Shown here: positions 23,056 through 34,739 of the stretch, piece by piece
Layout of the letters: every line of letters begins with the position of its first letter
How positions within the stretch are numbered: the first letter of the stretch is position 1
DNA from: Saturnia japonica
Lineage: Eukaryota > Arthropoda > Insecta > Lepidoptera > Saturniidae
NCBI GenBank assembly: GCA_033032175.1
Contig: CM065316.1
Coordinates: 6,418,115 to 6,482,114, forward strand
Direction: 5' to 3'
DNA length: 64,000 nucleotides
Notes under the pieces: model-generated
The model's database searches: none
The model's input: the letters and a program-made list of their open reading frames with translations, nothing else
Told to the model about the DNA's origin: nothing
Program-made: the position numbers and the translations under genes

Positions 23056-24926
23056 ACTTATAGTCTATAGATTTCAAATGAAACTGACATTTTAAAATAT
23101 ACCTACTGTAATTTTTAAACATTGATTATTGAAATATTAATTAATTTTAAAATATTGAATGAATACTTTATTGCGCTTTTTGGTAGTGGTACTATTTTAC
23201 GTTACATGTTGCAGTTATTCGATTTATGTAATTTCATTATTTTTATAAGTCAAAACGCCTTTTTTTTAAACCGCGACGCATCGCTATTTGTATTAAAATA
23301 ATAATTATTTAATAATCGAATATATGTATTGTATAAAATATACATATTACAATAATAAATATCTATCCATCACGTACAAGCAAACATTGAATTTAAAAAA
23401 AAAGAGGTGCCTAAAAACCACCCCACAAGCCTGCAACAAGTTTCAACCTGTTACGAAAACGTACGACGAACAAGTCAAGACAAGCTTCTTGAATTGACAA
23501 TTGTGAAAATGAGAAATAATATGGCATTGACAGCATTGTGCAATACAAAAAGAATCAATAAGAGAACTATAAAAAAAACATATAATTTATGAATGCACGT
23601 GCGACATGAAAAATTGGGAATTACAACAACTTACAACGGAAGTTATTGTTAGTATTAAGTAAAAGCGGCTTTACACATAAATACATAACGAATGTACAAG
23701 AAACGTACGTAATATTTTTTACTATATACAAACCGTTTAATGAATTTCAGATTTGTAATTAATAATTTTGTAATAATTAAATAACTTTTTTAATTATCCA
23801 TTAATTACAGCAAGTATAGGCATAATAAGTAAATAAATGGGTATACACTATACAGACACACTATCTTTTATAAGAACAAGCTAAGAAATTTACTACTATA
23901 TAATCTCGTATTTTAATTTGATAAATTATTGTAATAACAACTGATACGATATTCAATACATTGACGGAAAGGTTTGTAAATATTTTTGAAATTAAATTTA
24001 TCTCAAAAGAAAAGACATCAACCACATAGTTACATAGAAAACTAAATGTTGTAATTTAAAATTAATTAATTTTAAGCAAGTTGTAAGTTGTAAGAAATCG
24101 AATTCTAAACGAGAAATGGTAAATTCCATCTAGTATGACAAATAATGTATTTCATTTTCCGGAAAACTTGAATTTTTTATCCTACGTTTTAATTTTACCG
24201 AGGAAATCTCATAATATTATAGTTTAATAAGAAGTTATCAATTCCGCAGTCTAGCATTAACAATAGGTTACCACATTGTGATACCAGTTTGTATTCGAGA
24301 CAATAATTAGCTGTAAACCATATAATATGATATTAGATATATCAAAAAGTAACCAATGAATAAAAACTTTTTTTAGAACCAGTCGTGTTAATTACCGCTC
24401 ATTTCGCATAAAGTTAAAACACGTCGCGTTAAATGCTACAGCACCAGTTATGTAAATTGCCGAGTTATTGATTAAAAAGTTCTCACTGAGAGGTACCGCT
24501 AGTCGCCGAGACACCTCATAATTACCCAGAACACATAAGATCTATAATACGCGTGTAAAGATAGCGAAGTGGTCCGGTGTAATAATACTATAACGTCTTT
24601 CGATGGACCCGTGAGAAATTTCGGCAGATGTACAATTCCTTGACGCGGTACGACGAGCGAGCGCTTATCTTTTTTTTCTTTACAAGGTTTAATAATACGC
24701 CGTTCGCTCCGGTATCGAGGACGTTTTGAGGCTCGTTCGTGAATCGTGACTCATCGATGCATTGTTACCTCATGCACGTGTTTACCCGTGGTTCGGGTTA
24801 GAAAGGAGTTTTTGCAACCCTTATTTTCTATTCCGCAACTCTTGCAAAATTTGTGTTATATTTTTTTCTTCATTTCAGATTCCTGTACATTTCTCGGACA
24901 CGTGCTTCGGCAATAATTGTTATTAT
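23056..24926. other. Intergenic, no gene seen; one weaker Su(H)-type site
   Basis: No convincing gene. 24370-24800 is less repetitive than its surroundings and GC-richer. It carries CGTGAGAA (24610-24617), an allowed but lower-affinity Su(H) motif, and a CACGTG palindrome near 24775. It could belong to the regulatory region that includes the adjacent duplicated segment. Confidence 0.4.
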
Positions 24927-25190
24927 TGGAAAATAGAAAAGAAACTGCCTTGAGTACTTACACGTGTGTTAATTTCGTAGGGATGGCCCATTAAATTGGA
25001 TCATCGGAGATGAGTTTTTATCTCTCAGCAATTATGAGGTATGGCTAATTGGTAATTGTTAGCTGCCAGCAAATTAATTAGTTCTCAATTACAGTTAAAT
25101 CGTTATTAGGGCACTGTCGATGTTGTGAACACGATAAAGCCAATTATAAGTAACATCTTATACTGTTTCACGCGTTTCATATTTTATAGT
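24927..25190. repeat. Local direct duplication, copy 1
   Basis: The segment around CACGTGTGTTAATTTCGT (from 24961) is repeated 708 bases downstream with only a handful of differences over about 215 bases, and weaker similarity on both sides. It is non-coding. It includes a CACGTG box and clustered homeodomain-type TAATTA/CAATTA cores near 25020-25100. It does not match the interspersed families seen elsewhere in the window. Confidence 0.85.
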
Positions 25191-25519
25191 CCGGGAGCAA
25201 TTAATGTTCTTCATGCTTCTTTAAAACATAATGCCTAGACGAAATAGAGTTGCATATATTATATTCTTATAAATATCACTGGTTGTGCGTTATAAATGTT
25301 ACAAAACTTAATAAAACGATATCTTGCTTCTTGTTTTATTTTTATTATGTAGCGTGTATGATTTTTAATCGTTTCAAAGGGAATATAACTGACAACCGTT
25401 GGAGTAGGTGAGTTTTTGAGTAATCAGCCTCTATGGGCTTAAACGATATATTTAAACTGTTATTTTTTATTCATGTTATATTTCTTGCAAATGTTATTGG
25501 TCATATGATGGTGCTAAAG

Positions 25520-25625
25520 TTATTTTGTTTAGGTTTAGCCATTGGTAACAATCTCATCTGAACTTAAGTGGTGATTTGGTCCAAGATGGTAACACGCTGA
25601 GCCTAGTAAGAACCGACTCTCCAGT
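25520..25625 (-). repeat. SINE body, family A, between the duplicates
   Basis: 'acaatctcatctgaacttaagtggtgat' (in pieces), then 'ttggtccaagatggtaacacgctgagcctagtaag' landmarks, reversed family A. It lies immediately before duplicate copy 2. Confidence 0.7.
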
Positions 25626-25629
25626 GCTA

Positions 25630-25905
25630 TTTGAAAATAGGGAAAATCCTCCTTTGAGTATTTATTTACACGTGTGTTAATTTCGTTGAGATGGCCCATT
25701 AAATTGGATCATCGGAGATGAGTTTTTATCTCTCAGCAATTATGAGGTATGGCTAATTGCTAATTGTTAGCTGCCAGTAAATTAATTAGTTCTCAATTAC
25801 AGTTAAATCGTTATTAGGGCACTGCCGATGTTGTGAACACGATAAACTCAATTATAAGTAACATCTTATAGTTTCACAGGTTTCTTATGCCGTGTCGTTT
25901 TTACA
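25630..25905. repeat. Local direct duplication, copy 2
   Basis: Matches copy 1 from CACGTGTGTT (25669) to about 25885. I counted roughly eight substitutions plus one 2-base gap, so about 96% identity. Similarity fades into the left flank (GAAAATAG) and right flank. Same orientation as copy 1. Confidence 0.85.
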
Positions 25906-25979
25906 GTCCAAAATGGGAGGTACTTATAAAAAAAACACCGACTGTGAAAGACAAGTTCTATCGACAACTAGTTTATTCA

Positions 25980-26065
25980 ATTTAGTTGCTAAGAAGGCAC
26001 TTACGAATACACTACTTACCTGTTCGGGAAGCACCCTAGTATACCAGACTTTATAAAAAAAAAAA
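25980..26065 (-). repeat. Non-LTR retrotransposon 3' UTR fragment
   Basis: 'gctaagaaggcacttacgaa' and 'cttacctgttcgggaagcac' are the reverse of the tail at 10696-10815 (gaaccggcagtagtgtttt). Only the tail is present. Confidence 0.5.
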
Positions 26066-26224
26066 ATTAATTCTTTACGAACATCCCAATCTACGAAAAT
26101 CAATAAATTGAAACCTATTATTCTATATTAAATTATTCTAAATCTCCACAGGAAGTAGATGACCGCTACCCTGTAACTGTTTTTATAGAAATCATGTGGT
26201 AAACAATATTGCTGCCCATTTGAT

Positions 26225-26350
26225 TGTAAATGGTAAGCCTATGGGCGCTAGTAACCCCAGAGGTACCACTAGCGCATCATCGACCTTTAACACTCCTACC
26301 CCAAAGAACTCTGGTAATCCTACTTACCGCAGGAACACAACACAAGGTTA
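26225..26350 (-). repeat. Dispersed repeat, family B
   Basis: 'aatggtaagcctatgggcgctagtaa' (in pieces), 'accactagcgca', 'taacactcctacccc' and 'acttaccgcaggaacac' are the reversed landmarks of family B. Confidence 0.65.
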
Positions 26351-28109
26351 TTTTATTTGACTGCTATTTAGGCGATTTATTGATGCAGTAGGATGAACTC
26401 TATAGATACTTAGTTACAAAAAAACCTCGGGCTTTCTTCGTTACTATACATAAATAACTCTTGAAAGAACCACGCAAAATAACAAATACGACAGCGACGT
26501 ATTCACAGTACATTAACAGTCGACAAACATAATGACACCTGTGCAATGTTAGCAATGTACCGCCAGCTTCGAGGTGATATCACCCAAGTTAAAGTTTGCT
26601 CAGATGATAGGCGATGGCAACGTGCCGCCGAAGCACTTGCGTCAATGCGATGAGCTGGCGACTGCAACTTAAGGTCACACGCTTATCGCTATCGTGATCG
26701 AAAATAAACCTACTAATTACTGGCCATTATCATAGGTAATACAACAACAAAAAATTAAAAACCGCAAACAAAATTTAAAAAAATTATGTGTGTGTCCTTT
26801 ACAGCGGTTGAAGTGAAACTTCTTTGAGTTTCAAATATATCTTTTAGATCATTACGTATCATCCGTAACGCGTGACGTTTTGTTACATAATTTTTCTTTA
26901 TCAAAGAAATTACATTTCAAATATATTTTTAGAAGATAAACAAAAAATAGAAGTTGTACAAACATGTACAAAAGATCTACTACAATAAGGATCCATCAGT
27001 ATAATTTCGATATCTCAGATTTTAATAATCCTATGCACTTTTTTCAGTTTCGGGTACAAACGAAGCTCATATGAAATAGTAACATAAATTTATTTTTTTA
27101 AGTCGGTTTCCTAGTTCGCATAAGTACCTAGGTCTTCTTTGTACATGTTGAAGAAAACATTTTCTAACGAAAGTTGTGTGATGTTACGTTACTTTATGCA
27201 ATAGGTACGTCATATTACCGAAGCTATACAAATGGTCTAAAATGCATAAAATTTTGTTGTAAAAATCTTTGTGCATAGTGATGAAAATATTATAAGTGAA
27301 ACAGGGCCACTTTACGCTGTAGAAATTACGTTGTAACCTAACAATACATCTAAAAGTTAATTTTGTAGTGATTTAAATAGAAAAAATTGTATAGCAAACA
27401 CAATGCGACTAGAATCAATGAAATATTCAAATAATCGAATAGGTAGGAACCGATAAATAATAGAACTGCACTAAGAAGGTTATTTAATTATTATTATATT
27501 TTATTTTACAGACTAATGTATAATTTAATAAATTAGTTTAAAAATTGAGCCTATAAAATTTCTATTATGTAAAAAATCAATTTGGTTATTCTATCTTTAG
27601 AATTACAATTAATTTAGAATTTAGTTATTTTATCTTTATACTTTTATTGTGATTCTCCTTAATCATGCTAAAGGAACGGATGAGTCAGACATTGTTGACG
27701 ATCGCAATACCATTACATTACACAACTGATAAAACACATTCAGGTTTATCAAAACCAATATCAAACAAGAATTATTTTAGAATAATAACGAAAAAAAATA
27801 TTTTTTTTTGTATTATCTTTACTAGTAAAACCTACGGATACTAAGTTACAAGATCGTTGTTAAGATCATAAAAAACACAAATGTAATGGGAAAAATGTAA
27901 AAAGTAATTTTAAAACTGTACATTATTTTGTTACTTTATGTATCACAAACTTACCTAATGTGTCGGAAGATTTTTGCACCTAAAATACAGGCTATTCTTA
28001 TTTTAGATGTTACAGCACTAATGAATTTAAGCTTCAAAAGGCTTTATGTTTATGTCACGTTTATACAGACAAAATGTAAATATAACGAAAAATTTTATTA
28101 ACTCTAAAA
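26351..28109. other. Intergenic, no gene seen
   Basis: AT-rich. 26520-26720 is GC-richer, with paired patterns such as 'caatgttagcaatgtaccgcc', but no recognised motif set. 27000-27130 resembles an RTE-type 3' tail. No gene. Confidence 0.4.
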
Positions 28110-28240
28110 AAAGACGTACCTACACTACTGGACATAGGCCTTCGCCAAAGATCGCCACAACGACCGGCACTGCGCTGCTCGCATCTAACGGGTTCTCGCA
28201 ATCTACACCAAGTACGCGTCGGTACGTTCTCCTTGTGAAA
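28110..28240 (-). repeat. RTE-type retrotransposon 3' coding remnant, antisense
   Basis: 'cactactggacataggccttcgcc' (in pieces) followed by a GC-rich stretch. On the minus strand this is the end of the family whose products finish ...(E)A.VQQW. It is related to the sense copy at 40690-41115 and the antisense copy at 41520-41660. Fragmentary. Confidence 0.5.
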
Positions 28241-29439
28241 ATTTTATATAAATGAAAGTGTATTTTACACAGACGAACTGTCAATATCGTTTAAGAGGAA
28301 ACGCGGGTAGTGTTTTGCAAATACAAACGTATTCCCCTGTTTCCTCCCTAGATAATGGTACTAGAGCAAATATTTTAAACCGTAAAATTTATATCTACCA
28401 CTACCATGTTCCTATGTTTTGATTTTTTTTCATAAATGAATTATTATAAAATCTAGGGGCCTTTGAATATGACGAAATTTGCCCTTTTTCCCGTCATGTT
28501 CAGACGTCCAACAAACAAATTTAACGACTACAATAACAACAAGACTATTCTTAAAAAAAAAATATTTTAAATCGGTTTAGTTTTGGAGGAGGAAGCAACG
28601 GAATATGAAAGTATGACTTTGTCAAATGTACTTAAGTATAATCAGTCCGAACTGCAGTTGTCACTCTCGCACTATTTTCAGTGAGGTTTCGGGCACAGAG
28701 CGACCGACAGCAATAGATTTTTAAAATACCTATTCTTGAAATTTTTCTTAGACCGCGTATCTTCTTAAAAATGCATAATTTGAAAGATAAAGTATATTAT
28801 AATACTATCCACATATATCACAATCTTGGACCAATCTTAAACAACACTATACAACACTAAACTCAACAATTTTCTCTAAATCCAATATTTTGCAACAGCG
28901 TTTTTGATTTTATAACAACACTTTAAAATCACTAAACTGATAATTTAACTGATAAACATTAAACCAATATGGTGTTTTTAAATACGCACATATAACGCTT
29001 ACATACAATAACTATACAAATCCCGTTACATCCTGGTTGGTGACCTAAAAAAGACTGAAGACAACATTTTAAATTGTCAAAATTTATATCACAATTCACC
29101 CTCGATAAGCGAGTTTGTTTCCCACGGGCTGAATACCACTGCACTTTGACCTGCATTGTCTCCTCAACAAATATCTTACAAATACTTTTCCCCCTTCATC
29201 ATTCCCTTCCTTGAAATAGATTAGTTATATCAATAGCTAAAAGATGGCACTGTTCCAAGCTTAAAACTAATATCATATTTTTTACTTTCATGATAATTAT
29301 CGAGAAATAAGTAAAGAAACATGGATTCAGTTTAATAATAGCCGGATTATTACAATATTTTAAGATAAGTCAATGATAAATATATATTTGAAATTAAATG
29401 CCCATCTGGAAATAGGTATTTATAACAGGTAATCTGTGA
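28241..29439. other. Intergenic with one isolated Su(H) site
   Basis: No gene. CGTGGGAA on the minus strand at 29119-29126 is a perfect Su(H) motif, but it is not in a GC-rich islet. A CACTTTGACCTGCA stretch follows. It could be chance or a further weak module. Confidence 0.4.
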
Positions 29440-29645
29440 AAAAGTCGTGGTGACTCGAATGGTATAGACCGGCACGGCGCGGCTCGGCGCGGTTTACGGC
29501 GGAATATTGATTTTCGCAAGTTCGAACCCCCGAGATGTAATTTTTCGGAATTCGCGAACGCTTAAGTTTCAAATTTGTAACAAACACTATCGGCTGTAGG
29601 TGAAGGAAAACATCGTAAGAAAACTTGAACACTTGAGAAATGTTA
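29440..29645 (+). repeat. tRNA-derived SINE with GC-expanded head
   Basis: A tRNA-like start ('ggtgactcgaatggtatagac') is followed by a GC-rich tandem (ggcacggcgcggctcggcgc, 29471-29490). Then come a B-box-like AGTTCGAACCC (29519-29529) and the core 'ggctgtaggtgaaggaaaacatcgtaag' (in pieces). The head has been remodelled, so it is unlikely to be transcribed. Confidence 0.6.
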
Positions 29646-29896
29646 TTTTTTTCTCACCTTGATGAAAAGTTCTCTTTTATTCCTTGGTACGAGGGACAAA
29701 AGTGCCCGATTCTCTCACGGCAAGACGACACTAATACGCATGCACCTATCTCACTTTACCTCCCGGTAACCTAGCAACCGTATGTTTATCAATGCGTTTA
29801 TGACAAGAAGATACACGAGATGAGTTCATTTTTTATCAAACTTGAAGTATAGAAATTTCCATCCAGGTAGGAAAAAAAACGAATACGCAACACGGG

Positions 29897-29938
29897 AGAA
29901 AAGTAGGACAATCGCGGGTGAGTATGTCCTACTTTTCT
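29897..29938. repeat. Perfect 14-bp hairpin
   Basis: AGAAAAGTAGGACA (29897-29910) is followed by a 14-base loop (29911-29924) and the exact reverse complement (29925-29938). Flanking CCAGGTAG (29863-29870) and CTACCTAGG (29937-29945) are also near-complementary, giving an alternative longer fold. No coding is nearby. Confidence 0.7.
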
Positions 29939-29945
29939 ACCTAGG

Positions 29946-31099
29946 AGCGTCATGTACTATTAATACCACCTGCATGTGGTGAAAATATAGAATTGTTGAT
30001 TTGTCGGTGTTTGTAGTCGCCACTTACAGGCTGGCATTATTAAGGATCTATACCCGACTGGATCACAACTACAATGCACATGGTGATAAACGGATCACAA
30101 TGAATCTTCTTTGGTTTGTCACGTTTCGGGAACAGCCAGTTTATGCCGAGAGGATGGATTGCTAATATCTCAGTTGTCGCGGTTATTTTTAGATTGTACT
30201 GTATTTACCATCAGATCCAGCGTGTAGTGCAGTTATGTACCGTTATTTTGCCGTGCTGCTATTAAAAAAAAGTACTGGTAGCCAATACTTGACTTTTACA
30301 TCAAAGCAATTTAATCATGAACTGAAAAAATATTGGGCATTGCATCTGATGCTAAATTAAGATAAAATGTAATTTTTTTATTCAAGAGAGTTTGGAAATG
30401 TTACATAATGTAATTTTTTTTCCAAAAACGGGCACTGTCGCGTCCTTGCTAGTGAACGCAAACAGAATGGAAACTACTTACGGCGAAAAAAAATCTACTT
30501 ACGGATTTTCTGACAAAATTCTTGAAGGTACGTAAGTCAGTAGATATACGAATTTAACAAATAGGATAGGAATAATATTTTGTATGGAATGCTTAATGCG
30601 AATCCTGAGTGACCATAAAATTTCATAGAAACGAAAGATTTTTGAGAACGTAATCAAGTTTCCCGTTGTGTGTATATAATCTTAAATACAATTGTGATAT
30701 TACTTTTTTGTGTATGGTTATTACCAATTAGTAGGTATATATTTATAATAATATTTCAGGGACAGCAAAGTGTGGGTAAAATAGTTAATTACCATTAAAA
30801 ATATAATTAAACCTTGTACAGAAACCGTAATAATGTACAATAAAATTGTGACTCAAAACAAACAGCCGATATATGTAAAGCTCCAGTGAAAAACAAATTA
30901 AATGTAAAGATGACATCATTGCTGAAATATGTTTGTATATGTTATATGTCTGAACAATAGGTCCGGGGAATCGTGTCGTGGTCGCAGTTCGCACGCTCAG
31001 CACGCGACAACCTCTCCGCAATAACACTTAAGTCAACAAATGTTTTACATTGTAACCAAGTCAACTACACATTCTTTTTGCATACAACTAAGGTGGCAA
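29946..31099. other. Intergenic, no gene seen
   Basis: Scattered decayed SINE-like text at 30015-30260; otherwise AT-rich. No gene. Confidence 0.4.
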
Positions 31100-31260
31100 A
31101 CACCACGTTTGTAACACTACAGACCAGCGCGTTGCCGGTTTGAACCTCCCGTCCCTAAGAAGCTCTGAAAACACTGGAGGAACACAACACAAGTTTATTT
31201 TGATGCCATCTCTTTTAGGTTGGAGGTATTTCAGCAGTCAGACAGCCTCAAGTTGAGATT
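31100..31260 (-). repeat. Dispersed repeat, family B, truncated
   Basis: 'accagcgcgttgccggttt', 'ctaagaagctctgaaaac' and 'ggaacacaacacaag' are the reversed family B order, with the 'ttggaggtatttcagcagtcagaca' extension also seen near 8885. Confidence 0.6.
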
Positions 31261-31359
31261 AACTCCCAAAACACTTATAAAACACCGACGGTAAATTTGT
31301 TTGTAGGTAAAAACTTAATGCCGCTTTAGTTGAAAATAAAAATATTAAAAAGGTGGTAA

Positions 31360-31540
31360 ACAAGCATACGGCTTGCCTAATGGTAAGCGGCTACCGTAGC
31401 CTATGAACGCATGTAATACCATTTATCGACTTCGAAGCCCCCTTCTCCAATAACCTCAGGAAGCCCTAGCAACCCTGTGACCCCTGAGTTCCGAACCTGA
31501 GAGTGATTAACCCCTTCAGGGTACCTAATAACGCTTTTTA
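31360..31540 (-). repeat. Dispersed repeat, family B
   Basis: 'ggtggtaaacaagcatacgg', 'taatggtaagcggctaccgtagcctatgaac' (in pieces), 'catgtaatacca' and 'gaagcccccttctcc' are the reversed family B landmarks in order, better preserved than the neighbouring copy. Confidence 0.75.
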
Positions 31541-32130
31541 CAAGGGAAAAATTGCAAATCCAATGATATGGGGGCGGTGAAAAAAGCCTTTAGAGTTCAG
31601 AGAACTTTCCATTAAAATGGCATAGGTTTACCGACAACAAAAGGCCAGCATTTCAACTGATTCAATTTAAAATCTCTATTTAAAAAAAGTTTTTTTTTTT
31701 TCAATATAAAACAACAATTTTATGGGTGATATGGCCTTTTGTGCAATTTATTATGATTAATTGAGACTGTAATTTCTAGTGTTGTTTTCTCTGTGTTAAA
31801 AAATATAAGAAGAGGGGATAAAATGAGTTTTCCTAATGGTTCATAAGGGCAACGAGATTAAAAAGGTTAGGTACCGCTGTTATAACCCCTCTGAAAACAC
31901 AGGGTTATTTGCCTATGATTGTCTGAAAGGCCCCGAGTCGAGATAAATTCCCAAAAAACATAAAATATCGATAATAAATTTTGTTGTATATAAAAACTTA
32001 TTGCCGCTTTTATCGAAAAAAACTCTAAATCAGCGTTTTCTTGCAAATCTGATTTTTGCTAGTTCTCTAATTCTCCCTTTACGGCAGCGATATATGGAAA
32101 TAAATTTCTTAATTGGCAATCATGACACGG
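31541..32130. other. Intergenic, no gene seen
   Basis: AT-rich. 31910-31990 repeats the 'gtctgaaaggccccgagtcgagataaa' tail seen near 31245. No gene. Confidence 0.4.
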
Positions 32131-32225
32131 TCTCACATACAAATATACAGCAAGACGGTAGACGCCCGGTGTTCGCGGGCCGTGGGAACAGCGACAGTTG
32201 CTCGCGCCACCTGCCCCCCGCGCTA
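32131..32225. promoter_or_regulatory. Candidate Notch-responsive enhancer, islet 2
   Basis: A GC-rich islet of about 90 bases in very AT-rich DNA. It holds a perfect Su(H) site CGTGGGAA (32181-32188), a CAGTTG E-box (32195-32200) and a proneural E-box GCAGGTG on the minus strand (within 32207-32214). All three lie within 34 bases. This is the tightest Su(H)-proneural pairing in the window after islet 7. The long open frame that spans it (32001-32450) changes composition abruptly at both islet edges and has no domain. Confidence 0.5.
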
Positions 32226-33079
32226 AAAAACTTCTATTCGGAAATTCAAATTCGGAAAGATTTGCCCGACCTTGGTAATCAATTTTTTTTTATATCACTG
32301 CTTTTTAATTGGCCCATAAAAATATTTTCTCATGGTCTCATATCAGTTTTTTTTGCATTCATTGTAATAAATATTATAATATATAAGTTTTATGGTTATA
32401 TATGTTTTGGAAAGTTGTTAGTAGTAACTAATAGATACATATTACATTAATAACAAGTCTTATATGATAATAAAAACTTCTAAGTATTTGATTCAGACTT
32501 TAGCATCTTTAATTAATAATTTATTTATTTAATATAATATATTACATCATTTATTCTATATTTTTAAGACGATTTATAGTCCACGGATTATACTGCTGTT
32601 TTTTTATTGTAATTGTTTACGTTAACTGATGTAACACCAGCTCACAATCCACTCACCATCCGTACTACTATTTTTATATCACTTTAATAGAATTCCACTA
32701 GAAGTCTAAATTATATGTAAATGGTAACAGTACATTATTTATTAATGGTTCAAATTTTTAACCACCTTAAATTTTAAAATATTTAATCGGTCAACATTCT
32801 AAATTTTTAACTATTTTAAAGTAAATGTTACGATATCTTTTTCTAAATCGTGCATTATAAATATCGTACTACGTCAAACTATTGTGTCACACAAAATTAT
32901 TTTTCTTATTTAATGGCAACTTGTGGTTATACCTACATAATTATGCCAATGTCAGTCGATAGAATCTTTTTTCTAATATTCAGAGTACAAATTCACTGAA
33001 ATACTGGCGACCACGTTGACTGTAGCTCCACCTAGAGAGGCCACGAATAGCATAATCCGCCGACCTCGAGTGTCGGCTA
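32226..33079. other. Intergenic, no gene seen
   Basis: Very AT-rich; no motif cluster or gene. Confidence 0.45.
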
Positions 33080-33180
33080 AGTATCCCTTTTTTTTAGAAC
33101 TGACTATACTGTTAGCCTTAGGGACCTTGAAGCTCCTGCGGCTTTTATAGCTTCACCGAACTTGTTAAGTATCCCCATAT
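33080..33180 (+). repeat. Dispersed repeat, family F
   Basis: 'tttttagaactgactatactgttagcctta' (in pieces), 'gggaccttgaagctcctgcgg' and 'cttttatagcttcacc'. Other copies are at 36050-36130 and 42245-42320, and a shorter reversed one near 47265-47305. Confidence 0.6.
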
Positions 33181-33689
33181 CAGAGTACCTAATATAGATC
33201 CTGAAAACTATCAATTAACAGTTGTAAAAATAGTATGTTTAAAAATAAAAAAGGCTACGTGTACTTATTTATGCGCGTTAAAAGTTATAGTTCTTTGAAT
33301 AGTCAAACATTAACAAGATGGTGGATCTCTTGTTAAAACTGTCCAAGGAGTTATTGTGGCAAATTTAAGTCCATGTTTCTGTATTTTATTTATAATTCAT
33401 TTCACTTGTGCATAATAACCAAACTATAGCAAACAAACTGCCACCAATATTATATTATAATATAGGTTCAAATAATAATTAAAATAAAGACCACAACATA
33501 AAGACAAAGATCCAGCCAAACACTGCCTAAATTAAATTTATGACATAAGTAGCAAATGGTACGTCTGAGACCTAGATCTACACCCAATAATAAAGTAATT
33601 TTAAGATATGCCTTAATAATGCAACAGCTAGTAACTTTATGAGCCAGTTTTCGTTTCATATTTTACAAGTGAGAGATCCGTTAAGTCCG
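33181..33689. other. Intergenic, no gene seen
   Basis: AT-rich spacer between a repeat and islet 3. Nothing recognised. Confidence 0.4.
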
Positions 33690-33830
33690 CGATCGTTTTT
33701 TGTGCACGCGTCACCGTTGATCACAATCACAAGTAAGTGCAGCCCGCGTGCGCCATATGTCGCGTGGATCGTGGGAACGGATCTCGCGTAAGCGCAATGT
33801 GCGCGCTCCACTCGACTGTCACCGACTTCT
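33690..33830. promoter_or_regulatory. Candidate Notch-responsive enhancer, islet 3
   Basis: GC-rich islet with a perfect Su(H) site CGTGGGAA (33770-33777) inside GATCGTGGGAACGGATC and a CATATG E-box near 33754. No open frame worth calling. It is the first of four Su(H) islet sites within about 1.2 kb. Confidence 0.4.
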
Positions 33831-34319
33831 AAAACTATGCATTCGAAATTTAAATCTTAAAACTCAAACATAAAGTACTATTTTCAAATTTTAACGTTCC
33901 TTTCGACCGACGATAAACATTATACTCAATACCGTCTGGGAATACGGGTTATTTAAAGACAATCATGGTTTTATTTGACGTAAGCTCTTTCAGGCACATG
34001 CCTCTCAATGATTGAGTGTATATTATGATTACTCAGAGGCCAAGTACGCGTGAAAACATCACTTATTGTTGTAACGTCTGTATTTAATTTTCTATCCAAA
34101 CAAAACAAAGTAATAATAAACACACTTTTAAGTATATAAAAATTAGCTAACACCTACAATTATTTATACCGAATATGATGTATCAGAATCTGATAATATA
34201 GTTTGAATTTGGACATTATAACAAATCGCAAACAATTTTTTTTTAAAGATATATACGAAACATTAAAATTCTTCTTGCTTGACATACAGATATCACCTTT
34301 AAAATAGCAAAAAAAGTAA
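33831..34319. other. Spacer between islets, no gene seen
   Basis: AT-rich DNA without motif clusters. Confidence 0.4.
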
Positions 34320-34390
34320 AACGAGGGCCGTCGAGGGTAAGGCGCGCACAACTGGCGCGAGCGATCGTGGGAATGCGACCCGTTTTCAAA
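34320..34390. promoter_or_regulatory. Candidate Notch-responsive enhancer, islet 4
   Basis: A 70-base GC-rich islet. CAACTG E-box (about 34349-34354) and Su(H) CGTGGGAA (34366-34373) preceded by GCGAT. Abrupt return to AT-rich sequence on both sides. Confidence 0.4.
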
Positions 34391-34739
34391 TATGGAACGC
34401 CTTAGAAAAGGTGCAATTCCTTTTTTTTCGGTTTATAAAGTTTTGTATATCTAATTATGACCGCTTATTGTGCTACAAATGGATTTTGAAATCGAAAACA
34501 CTTTTCTATGCACACTTATAGAGATATTAGATAATATATGTATAATGTTTTTTTTAATCATTAGGTATTGCTACTAAGTATAAATATCATTATTTATTGA
34601 TCTAACTCCAAATATTTTAAAAGTTTTATTATCTTCTCAATGTTCAAATTTTATTAACATGTCATTATTTAACTAAAATGAAAATCTTGACACATTTTAT
34701 CCACTCACTTTTCACAAATGACTCGACATTTAACCCTAG
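34391..34739. other. Spacer between islets, no gene seen
   Basis: AT-rich; nothing recognised. Confidence 0.4.

Noticed and set aside
32001..32450. 149-codon open frame (+)
   Set aside because: It crosses from AT-rich into the GC islet and back, has no domain or codon pattern, and its middle is explained by the Su(H)/E-box islet.
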